DNA of 64,000 nt, from the NCBI GenBank assembly GCA_933822405.4, contig CAKOGP040000890.1:62001-126000 (forward strand), in the 5' to 3' direction. This stretch comes from Cylindrotheca closterium (Eukaryota > Bacillariophyta > Bacillariophyceae > Bacillariales > Bacillariaceae). Of this stretch, positions 51,449 to 61,738 are shown piece by piece (within the stretch, counting starts at the first letter, position 1; each line of letters starts with the position of its first letter). Made by a program: the position numbers and the translations under genes. Under the pieces are notes generated by a model, which was not told the origin of the DNA, made no database searches, and saw only the letters and a list, made by a program, of their open reading frames with translations.

Positions 51449-52603
51449 ATGTGTAAGACTCCTGATATCCCAGTTCAAGAAGACGTCTCGACCGTCGACA
51501 AGGACTGGACTGACAAAGACATTAAACCTTCCGAGCGCAAGGCTCGTGATCGCATCTTGCCTAATGGTGTCGTCCTCAAACTGATGAAGAGATCTGACTG
51601 GCTTGGAACCAAACGTTTCCTTTCCAACATGTCCTTTATGTGCTTGACAGCATATGCGATTTATCGCACCGGCATGCATTCCGAATTTGCGGAAGTGGAG
51701 AACTTGCGACAACTTTTGTCGGTACTCTCTTCGCCTAAGATGCTAACCTTTGGTCCACTCTACTTCTTCTATGGATTCCAAATGCAATGCATGGGCTTTG
51801 CGGGAGGACACGAGTTGCTCCATGGAAATGCCTTCAAGACAAAGTGGCTCAATACCGTTGTAACCTTCTTCGTCAGTACTGCTTTCTTTGAAGTCCTTTG
51901 GCACGAAAAGATCAACCACAAGCAACACCACATCTACACCCTCGATATTGATCGAGACCCCGAACTTACAAGCTTTTTCTCTCGAAAGGAGCTCGAGAAT
52001 CCCAACTTCAAGAGTGCTTCAACTTCTCGATACAATTACTTCAGAGGTTTCTGGAACGTCTTCAGCCACCTCTATCACCGCATGTGCCGCCTTGTGAGTT
52101 CTTCGATGGGAATTCTCACGGACTATACAGGAATTTGGTGGAGCATGAAGAGCCCCACCCCCGAGGAATTCTCCAGCTCTGTCGTGTCTGAGCTGCAATT
52201 CTTCTCGATTCTCCAATTGGCAGTTTACGTTACTATTTTCAGCACCTATGGCAACAATCTTGACAATTTCAAGACATTATGCTTCTGGTGGACTGCTCCT
52301 TGTGTCATTGGTTACGCTCCCATCAACTTCATCCGCAACGCTGAGCACTCTGATTGTGACCGCGTGACCAACCAACTTCATGCTACGAGAACCGTAGAGT
52401 CCACCTTCTTCCTCCGGTGGCTACTTTGGGAAACCAATTTCCACGCTGAGCACCATGCTTATCCTATGGTTCCCTTTTTTAACTTGCCAGTTCTTCATGA
52501 CCTCCTTGATGATCACATTAAGCACAATGAAATCAAGTCCTTCACCCTTCAAAACTGGGCTATGATTCGCCCCGGAGGCTGGATCGATGTACAGAATTCA
52601 TAA
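51449..52603 (+). CDS. Membrane fatty-acid-desaturase-superfamily enzyme (three histidine boxes)
   Basis: Single exon, 384 residues from ATG 51449. All three di-iron histidine boxes are present: G-G-H-E-L-L-H (~123), W-H-E-K-I-N-H-K-Q-H-H (~163-172) and N-F-H-A-E-H-H-A-Y-P (~345). R-N-A-E-H-S-D-C-D near 310 adds the extra His typical of the subgroup with N-x-x-E-H. Four to five hydrophobic segments flank the boxes. The enzyme should use O2 and an electron donor to desaturate or hydroxylate a lipid or related substrate in a membrane. The box wording resembles the rhizobitoxine-desaturase-like and carotenoid-ketolase/hydroxylase branches more than front-end desaturases, and no cytochrome b5 domain is fused. 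The substrate is therefore open. No clear signal peptide is visible. Confidence 0.82.
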   Translation: MCKTPDIPVQEDVSTVDKDWTDKDIKPSERKARDRILPNGVVLKLMKRSDWLGTKRFLSNMSFMCLTAYAIYRTGMHSEFAEVENLRQLLSVLSSPKMLTFGPLYFFYGFQMQCMGFAGGHELLHGNAFKTKWLNTVVTFFVSTAFFEVLWHEKINHKQHHIYTLDIDRDPELTSFFSRKELENPNFKSASTSRYNYFRGFWNVFSHLYHRMCRLVSSSMGILTDYTGIWWSMKSPTPEEFSSSVVSELQFFSILQLAVYVTIFSTYGNNLDNFKTLCFWWTAPCVIGYAPINFIRNAEHSDCDRVTNQLHATRTVESTFFLRWLLWETNFHAEHHAYPMVPFFNLPVLHDLLDDHIKHNEIKSFTLQNWAMIRPGGWIDVQNS

Positions 52604-52689
52604 ATGATGTATGAATAAGCCTACCGGTACATAGCTAGCGGAACATACATTTTAAGACGTCTTGCGTCGACTACCTCTTGTACATTTTA

Positions 52690-53924
52690 CTATGATTCTA
52701 GCAAAAGTCTGGCAGCTTCTTTGGCAGCTCCGACGTATACTGTCCATCCACTTCCTCCATAACCGTAAGAGTGAACTATTTGCATATCCTCATTCGAAAA
52801 TTTCGCGTCTACTTCAAGACGGCTGGTAGGTCGAAAAGGCCGAAATCCAGTCCATTCGCCTACTGGAGAAGATTTCTCTGTATCTATTCCCATCAGTCTA
52901 GCGTTTTCCAAAAGCCTTAAGCGTTCATGATCTCTAATATCCTGTTCGGTGTCCCCTTCTAAGTAGCTACCACCAACAACAACCGTGTTCCCTCTCGTAA
53001 TCATGTAACAAGGCATTTCTTCCGACCCCCACGGACCTTCTTCAACCATGATGTTGGTATCCTTGCCATCTTCTCGGAATGCAATATCCTCTGTTCGGAC
53101 GCAGTCTTGTCGATCGTATTGAAGCAAAATACCGCGAGCTCCAACCATTTCTTGGTCGTTGCACAGCTTCCTGGCTCCGAGTCCAGTGCAATTTACAACG
53201 GCATCGCATCCCAAACTCTTGGCATCATCCACTATTTCTTCCAAGCTCTCGTATTCCATGCCTGTCTCCACGTTCACATCGGCGCCTTTGGATTCCACTT
53301 CTTTAAGCATGGTCTCTAACATTTTGGGGCAATCGACAATTGGAGGATTAAAGAGCCACGCATAGCTGTATCCAGCGGCAAGGATATCCTGTTCTGGGGG
53401 AATTTTCAAACGATTGATGTAATTTTGCCAATACAGCATTTCAGTTGTCATGTGTTGGAATTGGAGACGAGCATCAGTTGACCATGCCGGCAGCTGACTA
53501 GCACCTCCAGTTCCAGATGCATAATCATTCCTTGTGAAATCTAGAGTGGTTGGACCATGATTATTGCGATGCAACGCAAGTGTGGGCACGAGCTCCACCA
53601 GTGACTTCGAATCATCTTTTCCAATCGGATACAACTCATCGAGTGTTTCTTTGGCCCATCGGTCCGTTCGAGGATCATCACAATGAAACGGCATCCATAA
53701 TCCCCCGGCGCCTTGCCTGTAAGAGGAAGAAAAGGAGCAAATATGAGTACAACCAGTGCTAAAAGTGTTTTATGTATTTTAACGATCACTCACGAACAAA
53801 CTGATGTGTCGATGGGACTACGAGGAGATCGAAGGATCACGGAAACCTTTTTCCGCAACAGTTCCAGCGATGTTCGGAGGCCAATAGCCCCGGAGCCAAC
53901 AACCAATACCTTGGATGCAGGCAT
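52690..53924 (-). CDS. DAO: D-amino-acid oxidase (FAD-dependent), two exons
   Basis: Exon 1 is 53924-53794 and exon 2 is 53716-52690, with a 77-bp intron (GTGAGT...ACAG). The join gives C-S-Q-G-A-G-G-L-W-M-P, the conserved DAO block. Product: 385 residues. The FAD-binding fold starts at residue 6 (V-L-V-V-G-S-G-A-I-G-L). Later landmarks are W-x-F-N-P-P-I-V-D-C-P, V-N-C-T-G-L-G-A-R, G-N-T-V-V-V-G-G, the substrate-arginine region W-T-G-F-R-P-F-R-P, and the closing H-S-Y-G-Y-G-G-S-G-W-T. The enzyme oxidises D-amino acids to imino acids, producing H2O2. The C-terminus L-L-L-E-S is not a good PTS1 peroxisome signal, unlike many DAOs. D-aspartate oxidase is the closest alternative. The gene converges with the desaturase gene. 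Confidence 0.9.
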
Positions 53925-54208
53925 CGTGAGAGGAATATTTTATGAGATGATGAATGATGCGTATTAAAATACCACAAAACGATGATGATTCAGCATCTGT
54001 TCCTTTTTTTAGGGGAATTCTGCCTAATTATATGACCCGAAATACCCATCCGAGTCCACCAAATTTGAAAGCAGAAAAAGGAAAACGCACAAGACAAAGC
54101 AGGATGAAGGAGCCAGTGAAGGCTGGTCACTATTCTGACTGCGTGCCAACCAAACTTGGATAGTCCACATATACTGCTGCTTTTGATTTGAAAACGTAGC
54201 TCGAGTTC

Positions 54209-55405
54209 TTACTTCTTCAACAATTTGCAGGCCGTTCGTACCAACAAATCCACAGTTTCGGAGTCCCCAAGCTCTTCTCGGAGCATGACTGTCAGTAGTG
54301 TGATACCAGGTGCCAAAAACGATTCCATCGTCATTTCTAGCATTCCCATTTTGTTCAGGCTATCCTTCATTTGTTCGGACAATCCCAAATCCTCGCACAA
54401 GCCTGAGACCAACAATACATTTGAAGATTCATCTTCATTGTCGCTGGTAGCTTTCTCTTCAAATCCGGTATTGATTTTGCTGTCGTCGTCCTTTTTCGCA
54501 AATACGATGTCCGTTCGCAACACATACTTTGTCCCTTTGTACAGGGGAGCTCCAGAATGGTACAGATCATGTTCGAAAATAACAACCTTTCCTGTCTCTG
54601 GTGTGACCTTGACAATGCCAGCTGTCGACTTTTCTAGGGTTGATTCAATTTGCTGCTTTGAGGAAATATGCGAATCGAGGTACAGCGTTTCACCGCCTTC
54701 AAAATCAACACCTCCACCATCGTTTAAATACAGGAGTACTGTCAACAGAGACTGCTTGGTCGTTCCTACCATGGTTGTCGCGTCGAAATGAGGCTCGAAT
54801 CTATCATTGTCCTTGAAATCATATCGTAGCACTCGTATTCTGGGGTTTAAGCCCAACGCTGGACCACATTGCTCGCGCTCTATAAAGTCCTCGATCAAAG
54901 GATGGACAAAAGTATTGAGCTTGCTCCACATTCTCGAAATGGTGGGCGGATGATCAAAGACGGAAAGCTTGTGTGGATTGGGATTATGTATCTTCACCGG
55001 GTATGGTGTCCCGTCGGGCGAAATGTGCGATGCCTCTGTAATGTATCGAAAGCCTGTTTCGGTGGCCGTCGACGCCCGTTGGACAATCTGGTCGCACTCC
55101 GCTTTGGAAAAGAAATTGTTGATGGAAAGAGCCAAACATTTTTCGGGTGGGTAAAGATACCGGGAACACCGAGCTGGTAATGGGATGATTTGATGGCGAT
55201 ATTTGCTCGAAGCCTTGTTGGTGGCAGTTGACGATTCCTCCATTATTTCTTCTTCATCTTTTATTTCGTCTCCAATTGGCATGCCTCCAGACAAGCCAAG
55301 CATGTCGAGAAATGCCTCTTGTGTGTCTGCTGAAGAATCATCATTGTTTTCCTTGTAGCCGAATGTACTATCAGTTGGAGATATGTCGCAGTCTAGTTGA
55401 GCCAT
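54209..55405 (-). CDS. 2-oxoglutarate/Fe(II) prolyl 4-hydroxylase-like dioxygenase
   Basis: Single exon, 398 residues. Residues ~95-305 form a P4H-alpha/2OG-Fe(II) domain: N-F-F-S-K-A-E-C-D at its start, Y-D-F-K-D-N-D-R-F-E-P-H-F-D with the iron ligands H-x-D, L-L-Y-L-N-D, G-G-E-T, the third iron ligand in H-D-L-Y-H-S-G-A, and the 2OG-binding K-Y-V-L-R-T-D. All required residues are present. The acidic N-terminal 80 residues hold no signal peptide, so a cytosolic or nuclear target is more likely than collagen-type ER substrates. The C-terminal ~85 residues are helical and not part of the fold. The substrate is unknown. Confidence 0.85.
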   Translation of the reverse strand: MAQLDCDISPTDSTFGYKENNDDSSADTQEAFLDMLGLSGGMPIGDEIKDEEEIMEESSTATNKASSKYRHQIIPLPARCSRYLYPPEKCLALSINNFFSKAECDQIVQRASTATETGFRYITEASHISPDGTPYPVKIHNPNPHKLSVFDHPPTISRMWSKLNTFVHPLIEDFIEREQCGPALGLNPRIRVLRYDFKDNDRFEPHFDATTMVGTTKQSLLTVLLYLNDGGGVDFEGGETLYLDSHISSKQQIESTLEKSTAGIVKVTPETGKVVIFEHDLYHSGAPLYKGTKYVLRTDIVFAKKDDDSKINTGFEEKATSDNEDESSNVLLVSGLCEDLGLSEQMKDSLNKMGMLEMTMESFLAPGITLLTVMLREELGDSETVDLLVRTACKLLKK

Positions 55406-55569
55406 CGCACAAGTCCTGATCGTTTTCTTGTCTGGTGTTGGTTGTGTTTTCAGTTTTGGTTTGGGATTGACGAGCGACGCGCAACTTTCGCGCGGAATGC
55501 ATGATGAAAAATGCCACCACCTTGGGAACTGAAATTTGGATGGTTTTCTACTTTTTTTAAAGCTGTCTC

Positions 55570-57357
55570 TTATTGCTTCTTTTGTTTCCGCTTTGCCATT
55601 GCTTCTTGTGCTCGTTTTCTCAGCATCTCCATTTTCTCTGCCTTTCTTCTGGCTTCTGCCGCTGCGGCTTCTGCTTCTTTTTCGGCTGCTTCAGCCTCTG
55701 CCTGGATCTTGGAGAAATCCAATGCCTCGTCGTCGTCGTCGTCGTCGTTGTCATCATCGTCACTACCAGTTTCAGCCTCATCGTCCGTCGTTGGAGCGTA
55801 GGAAATTTGTGGGCCGCATTCAAAATCTTCCACGACAATGTCGATGTCAAACATGTTCTTCCCCTTGCGAAACCTTCGACTCGGTACCATATTCAATTTT
55901 CCCACTGTAAAAGTTCCCTCAACAACGACTTCCAAGCCATCCAAGGGATCCAATGGTGGGGGTTCAATCATTCCACTGGATTCCGTAACGTCAAAAATGT
56001 CTTGGGGCTCCTTGAAAATCTCAATCCCCATTTCGTCCATCTTTTTGCGAATGCTATCTGCCCTTCTCACCATAGCTAGCCCCACAATGGTGGGATCACC
56101 TGTCCCTGCTGCTTCGGCTACAGACGTCAACGTGCCTACTAGCAGCTCTTCGTTGCTACCTAGTGCATACAAGGTTTGTCCAACTCTGGGAGGGTGAGTC
56201 AAATTTTCAATTCCCGACCTGTCACCACGCGATTGGGTTTCCCACAAATTGGTACTGTCCTCAAAAATGACTGAGTACAAAGTACGTGGAGGCCCACGGG
56301 GATTCTTGAGAATTGAAGCAATGCCTTCTTGACCCAGATAGCATCCCTTTTCCAAATTGATAGTATTCTCCCAATGTAATTCCAATGGACTGGCCTTGAC
56401 TTCTTTCGAGCCGATTTCTTGGCCATAGGCGGGCATACCCGCTTCAATGCGCAAGGTTTCATATTCCAATCCACCAATGCCAATGGGTCCGTCCGGATTG
56501 TCGTCTCCAATTAATGTAGCCCACTCTTTGGATATCAAATCTTTGGCGCCATTTCCATGAAAGATCATTGTGTATCCCACAGCAGCAACGGGAGGAAGTC
56601 CAACTGATGGAAGTACCACCACAGAAATATCGTCGTTGTAGGTCCAAGTGACTGCCTCGTCCGATAGAGTTGGAAACGAAAAGCTTCCATCCTTTGGCAA
56701 AAACTGTTCCATCAGTACTTTCTGAACGTGTTCTCGTTGGACACTGGCCAAGGTCATGAGAAAGCAATCCTGCACATTCTCCAATGTAATCTCATCGAGT
56801 GGAAACACAAAGGGATCCAATCTTTTGAGCAAATCTTCACTTGTGTGCCCTGGTGAAGTCAGGACATAGGCCGTTTCATCGTCCACCAAGGCAACCCGCA
56901 ATCGATCCACCACGCGTCCTTTGGGATCCAAGAAACAAGCTTCTTGATAGGATGATGAGGCTGTTTCGGCACTGAAACTCTGTGTCAATTTGTTGTTGAG
57001 AAAGGTTCGTGTCCCCTTGCCTCGAATCTTGAGCGCGCCTCCTGGTGACAACGTTGCTTCGGTCGACAAATCCCATCCAACGCAGCGTCCACTCCGAATC
57101 GCACTCCGAACTGCTTCTCCCCGCATTCCAGCGGGTGTTCCTGGTGGATAGACGGATGATAGTGGAGTAGTGAAGATGCCTTCGTCAGGAGATATCTCGG
57201 GATTGGGTGAAACATACTCAAAATCAAAGTCACTGGGTTGGGGAGAGGAAGAAGAAAGGAGTGTCTGTCTTGAAACGGAACCACATGACTGAGCAGTAAA
57301 GGCAGAAGCTGTTGAAGCAATAGACAGGAGTAGAAAGGAGGCTGCAATCTTCTCCAT
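55570..57357 (-). CDS. Plastid-targeted YgfZ/GcvT-like folate-binding protein (COG0354)
   Basis: 595 residues from the ATG at 57357, chosen because it opens a signal peptide (A-S-F-L-L-L-S-I-A) ending A-S-A-F-T-A, the canonical diatom plastid motif; the ATG at 57537 would bury it. Residues ~75-400 are the T-protein-like fold: W-D-L-S-T (~80), F-L-N-N-K-L-T-Q, L-D-P-K-G-R-V-V-D, and near ~337 K-G-C-Y-L-G-Q-E, the signature of YgfZ/IBA57 with its reactive Cys. YgfZ proteins help assemble or repair Fe-S enzymes using tetrahydrofolate; plants have a plastid form. The extra C-terminus adds a small strand-rich part (~445-520), an Asp run coded by GTC/GAC repeats (about 55730-55765), and a basic Ala/Glu/Lys helix. 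The CRE site at 57494-57505 lies 137 bp upstream. Confidence 0.88.
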   Translation of the reverse strand: MEKIAASFLLLSIASTASAFTAQSCGSVSRQTLLSSSSPQPSDFDFEYVSPNPEISPDEGIFTTPLSSVYPPGTPAGMRGEAVRSAIRSGRCVGWDLSTEATLSPGGALKIRGKGTRTFLNNKLTQSFSAETASSSYQEACFLDPKGRVVDRLRVALVDDETAYVLTSPGHTSEDLLKRLDPFVFPLDEITLENVQDCFLMTLASVQREHVQKVLMEQFLPKDGSFSFPTLSDEAVTWTYNDDISVVVLPSVGLPPVAAVGYTMIFHGNGAKDLISKEWATLIGDDNPDGPIGIGGLEYETLRIEAGMPAYGQEIGSKEVKASPLELHWENTINLEKGCYLGQEGIASILKNPRGPPRTLYSVIFEDSTNLWETQSRGDRSGIENLTHPPRVGQTLYALGSNEELLVGTLTSVAEAAGTGDPTIVGLAMVRRADSIRKKMDEMGIEIFKEPQDIFDVTESSGMIEPPPLDPLDGLEVVVEGTFTVGKLNMVPSRRFRKGKNMFDIDIVVEDFECGPQISYAPTTDDEAETGSDDDDNDDDDDDEALDFSKIQAEAEAAEKEAEAAAAEARRKAEKMEMLRKRAQEAMAKRKQKKQ

Positions 57358-57493
57358 AATGTACAGTATTGTACCTGGTAATATCAAGGTCGTGTTCCTT
57401 TCTCTTTCAGTAAGGCGTATGTTCATGTATGTACATGTGTGAGTTGAGTGTTGAGTGATGGATGCAGATTCATTCGATTCGATTTGTGAAGAC

Positions 57494-57505
57494 GCTGACG
57501 TCAGC
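57494..57505. promoter_or_regulatory. Palindromic CRE/bZIP-type site GCTGACGTCAGC
   Basis: Same 12-mer as 5185-5196. It lies between divergent starts (137 bp from the YgfZ-like start and 139 bp from the pseudokinase start), almost exactly midway, so it could act on both plastid-protein genes. Confidence 0.55.
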
Positions 57506-57644
57506 AAGGACAAAACAAAAAATGAACCACGATGCATGTTCTTATCAAAATTGATGCTTGATACCTGCTTCTATTATTATTGTACACCAGCACAACTGTA
57601 AAAATCGTTCATAAACGGAACTAAAGAGTAGAAGAATAGCTACG

Positions 57645-59372
57645 ATGAAATCAACCCTTCTGCTGCTGTCGATCTCCACAATTGGAAGCTGGGCATTCTC
57701 CACAACGAATTCACACGACAGAACACAGCAGAGCCATCCACTAGGAACCTGTTTAAAAGGTTCCCCAGACGAAACCGAATGGACCAGTGACTTTGATGAC
57801 TTTATTCCCGGCTCAAATCCGAATAGTGATGGCGATGACAGCAGCAGTGGCAGTGCTCCCGCCATTGCCAGTATCTTTCAACGAAGAGGCAATCGTGACT
57901 GGTCCGGCATTCAGTCGCGACAATTTTCCTTGGGGGAAGACTTGGTGTTGGCTGACTTTGTGGGTAAGATGGGGTTTGATGAAGTGACGGACTGGGAATA
58001 CTATTACGAAAACGAAGAAGATCCCAGCGATCGAAAGGTGGTTCAACCGAATCCATTTGACGATTCGAAACCAAAACGAACGCGCAAGAGTAGCGGTTCT
58101 GTGGTGAGTCAAAAAACTGAAGCTGGAAAGGACGCAGTGCAACATTGATGGCACATCTCATAACTTTTAAAATTTCTTCAGGTCCGCGTCTTTCGTGGAG
58201 AATTTGTGGGGAGATTAGGTGGAACTTTGAGATCCATGGGACTCGATAATCGAGTCCTGGTCAAGGAGTTCACTGGGGAGATGGCACTGCAACTAGCGCG
58301 GTACGAAATGCTGTCGGTTGGTAAATTGCAATCGGAACTCTTGGCAGACAACGAGGATGCAGCCGACGGCTTGTGGATCCAAATGGCCAGTTCTCGGACC
58401 GCGACGGCCCGCAACGATGACAGCAATGTTTGTGAATTAGTCAAACGACTCTCGAAATCTAAATCAGCACCTTTCCTTGGCATTCTAGGGGAGGTGAATC
58501 TGGCAGAATTGGAAGACGACTGGGATCCGAATGAATTCTATCGGGCGTTGAGTGTTCCACCGCCCAAGGAAGGTGCCATTTGGATTGTTTACGAATATGC
58601 TGGATTGAATACATGCGCGACCTATTCAGAACCGGCCCAGTTGAGAAGATCGAGGATTCCACCCAAAAAGACCTTCTTTGGAGTTAAGGAAGCGCCACCA
58701 CTTCCTGAATGGAGGAAACGAGCGGACTATGTGGTCAAAGGAATCATGAAGGGAGCCATTGAAGCGGTGGCAGAATTGCATGATAGTGGAATTGCCCACC
58801 GCAGTATTGGAAGAAGCAGTGTCATTTTGACAAGTCGGACACAAGACAAGGCCGAACCATCCTCGGTTTATGCCACGGATACCACTTTCTTGTCGATTAA
58901 ATTGTCTGACTTTGGATTTTCGGGCCTCTTGGAAGAGTCGACGTACGACGACGAATTCCTGATGCGGGCGCGATCCTTTGGATTTTCCTTTCGCAAAGGC
59001 GACAATTCTCTAGCAGCCACCAATTTTGCCATGGCGGAAGATCTTCATGCCCTCGGATTTGTATTTTTGGGTCTGATCCTGTCTTCTTTGGCGGAGCTGC
59101 CTCGGCTTGACTCTCCTATGCCAGCTACCGATGAAGATACCTTGCAACGACTACTGGGTGAGATTTTTGACAAGGACATTGAACAATTCCGAGAGTATGT
59201 CGAAGCCGAAGAAGTTTGGAAGAGCCTGGTAGACTACCTCGATGAAAACGATGGAGCTGGCTGGACCGTACTCGAGACCCTCTTCAAAGCAAGGGAGAAG
59301 GCAGCAGAGAACAAGAACTCACTGTCAGTTATCACAGCACGAGGACTGCTTTCGAATCCATTCTTTCAGTAG
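57645..59372 (+). CDS. Plastid-targeted protein-kinase-like protein, probable pseudokinase (two exons)
   Basis: Exon 1 is 57645-58103 and exon 2 is 58182-59372, with a 78-bp intron GTGAGT...TTCAG. Product: 549 residues. Residues 1-18 form a signal peptide (L-L-L-L-S-I-S-T-I-G-S-W-A-F) with A-F at the cleavage site, a diatom plastid address. From ~150 a kinase fold can be followed: V-L-V-K-E-F (the VAIK lysine), W-I-V-Y-E-Y at the hinge, A-V-A-E-L-H-D-S-G-I-A-H-R-S in place of the catalytic H-R-D, and L-S-D-F-G-F-S-G (metal-binding DFG kept). The change of the catalytic Asp to Ser argues for a pseudokinase or a very weak kinase. No membrane segment is seen. It shares its promoter region with the YgfZ-like gene. 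Confidence 0.8.
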
Positions 59373-59505
59373 AACAACCTGTAACACTAGCTTTGCTTTT
59401 TAAAAAAACTGTAATCTTATGATAATAATTGAATTTGCAGGTCATCTGTCGATGAAATCAAGAAGTTGTATTGAATAAAATACTCCTGAAAGCTGATGCT
59501 AGTCC

Positions 59506-61089
59506 TTACTTTGCCTCCTCCCCTGGAGGCTCCCAATGCAAGCAATCGGGTTTGCACAGCCGGAGTTTCTTCTTTTGTTTCTTCATGTAATCGTTGATCG
59601 TTTCTTGACTGACAAAGACGACGTGTTGTCCCTTCCAAAACTTGATCATATCCAAATGTTGCAGGGTCGAGATAATATCTTCGGTCTTGATTCCAGTTTG
59701 CATGGAAATGTCCTTGATAGAAATGTCTTCGGCTGGATCGTGTTTGGCAAGCAAGTGCAACAAGACGTAGGTCCAATAGCTACGGTACGAAATCTTGCCC
59801 AGATCCGAGAGCGGCTTTTCGGGTGATCCAGTCTTTTTCTCTCGTTTGGAGAGTTCGTATGATAAGGAAATGATGAATTTGCCGTAACCTTCCTTTTGGT
59901 ATTGCGGAAAGGTTAATATGCAAGCAAGATTGTATTCTTCGGCTGATACCTGAAAATAGAATCAAGGGTGAACCGAAAGTGAGATGGATGGGCCTGTGGT
60001 GAACTTTCGACTTCGTTGCAAGACTTACCTTCTCTTTGGAGAAGTATCCGACAATGTGAGCTCCATGATCATCCACGTGACAAATGATATAAAAGTAGAA
60101 TGGATCCACATCATAATACAGAGTCTTGTGGTCGAGGAATAGTTTGGCCAACAAACATAGATTTTGACAGTACACTCGATGTTTTTTCCCGTCCACTTCA
60201 TACACACTCAAACCGTATTCTCGATAAATTTCCCGCCCCGGAGGATGCCGGTGGGGGCACTCAGCTTTATGTTTGAGGAAGGTCTTCTTCTTCTTCATGT
60301 ACTTCAAGGTAAATTCACATACATACAAGAGCTTGGCTTCACTATACTCCTCTGGATACGGCGAAAAGTACCAACACTCGACTTCCCAACCTCCCATGAA
60401 AATCTTTTCAATATTTTTGACCTTGGTGGTCTCCTCGTGTTCCTTTTCCAAGGCGGCAAACGTTGGATCGCCAGAGCCGCCTCGCCAATTGCCTCCCGAC
60501 AAGATGGCTGTTGCATCTCCTGGAGAGTTCCCATGAGAATTGGCTGCCGCATATGGTGATGTGCTCCGACGCCGAAGCCTCCGCGAGTCATCGCCCAAGT
60601 CATCTATTTCTTTAGGAGCCCGTGTCAGTGTCTCCAAGAGGAATTTATCAATGGTCACCCACTCGTCCAGCCGTCTAAAGAAAGAATGGAAGGCAAAGAT
60701 ATGATTAGCATACGGATGCACATTACGATGACACTATGGATCTGAACCAACACAGCCGAAAAAAGAACCTACCGATCTTGCTTTTCATAATGGATATAAT
60801 ATTCAATTTCATCCGCCTTGAGACCTTTGACTGACATTTGCCCCTTGCGCTTTTGTTTACGCTTTATTTGCATGTAATTCAGCGGCCGCCGTTCAATAAT
60901 TCTGGTTCTTAGGATGTGATTCCCATCCCTCCATCGAGCGTCACATTGGTCGTCAATATCCAGCGGTGGATCGGGTAACGGAACTGATTTTTGATTGCCA
61001 GAGGCTGACTCTCCACCGGCGGCAGATGTGGAGGGAGTTTCGGCCTGAGGGGCCCCTTTTCGCTTCTTATCTTCACTATTCGTCGTCAT
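59506..61089 (-). CDS. MYST-family histone acetyltransferase of ESA1/TIP60 type (three exons)
   Basis: Exons 61089-60773, 60674-60029 and 59949-59506; introns of 98 and 79 bp, all GT-AG. Product: 468 residues. A chromo-barrel domain (~45-115) is completed by the first splice ([15 protein letters not shown]). A Ser/Gly linker follows, then the MYST domain (~185-460). It has H-P-P-G-R-E-I-Y-R, the autoacetylated Lys289 in [10 protein letters not shown], catalytic Cys331 in N-L-A-C-I-L-T, acetyl-CoA loop Q-Y-Q-K-E-G-Y-G-K, and Glu365 in [10 protein letters not shown]. The 42 and 34 residue spacings equal those of yeast Esa1. The zinc finger reads C-E-F-T, with Thr replacing one ligand, as Esa1 also departs from C2HC. 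It should acetylate H4/H2A in a NuA4-like nuclear complex. Confidence 0.93.
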
Positions 61090-61738
61090 TCCGGACTATT
61101 GTTGACCACTTGAACGAATTCGTGCAGCCCGATTACTTCCAGGGGGTATTAAACTCCAAGTAAGACTACTTTCAAGCCTACAAATGCGAACAGGATCTGC
61201 AGCACCCCCACGACAAGGGTCTTGGTTGCTTGCCATCCGTTGAACTTCGAAGCTCTTCCAATATCATTCATGTTTGTACGTCGACCGATGCGAATGTTCG
61301 TCTTAGTCGAAGAGGGATCTCATTTTTTGAGAACAATGCAAAACCTTTTAGTATTACTAACGCACACACATACTACCGCTGTATCCAAAAAAGCGAAAGT
61401 ATAATAACACGCATTAATACAGTAGGCATTGTATCCGTGAATCTTGGGCTCGAGTAGCAGTACAAGTGGAGTTGACAATGTGTTTTGGTTACTGAAAGCG
61501 AAGATAGTATGGCATTTCGACGAGCTTTTTACAACACATGGTCGAAGAGTTATTGCATGTCTGATTCAACAATACCGGTACCTACTGTAGAACTATTACA
61601 AACGACCGAATAAAAGCGACGAAAAAACCCGAGTCCTACAGTATGGAGCAACCTTAAAATGATGTATCATCAAATCTCTCGACAAGCCCATTTGGATAAA
61701 ACTCCTTCAAAAATCTAAATGGCACACGAGTAGCCAAT
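61090..61738. other. Intergenic region between the MYST gene and the cyclophilin 3' end
   Basis: 649 bp upstream of the MYST start and downstream of the cyclophilin stop. It has the TACCGGTA word at 61573-61580 followed by ACTGTAG. No ORF is credible and no RNA gene was recognised. Confidence 0.55.
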
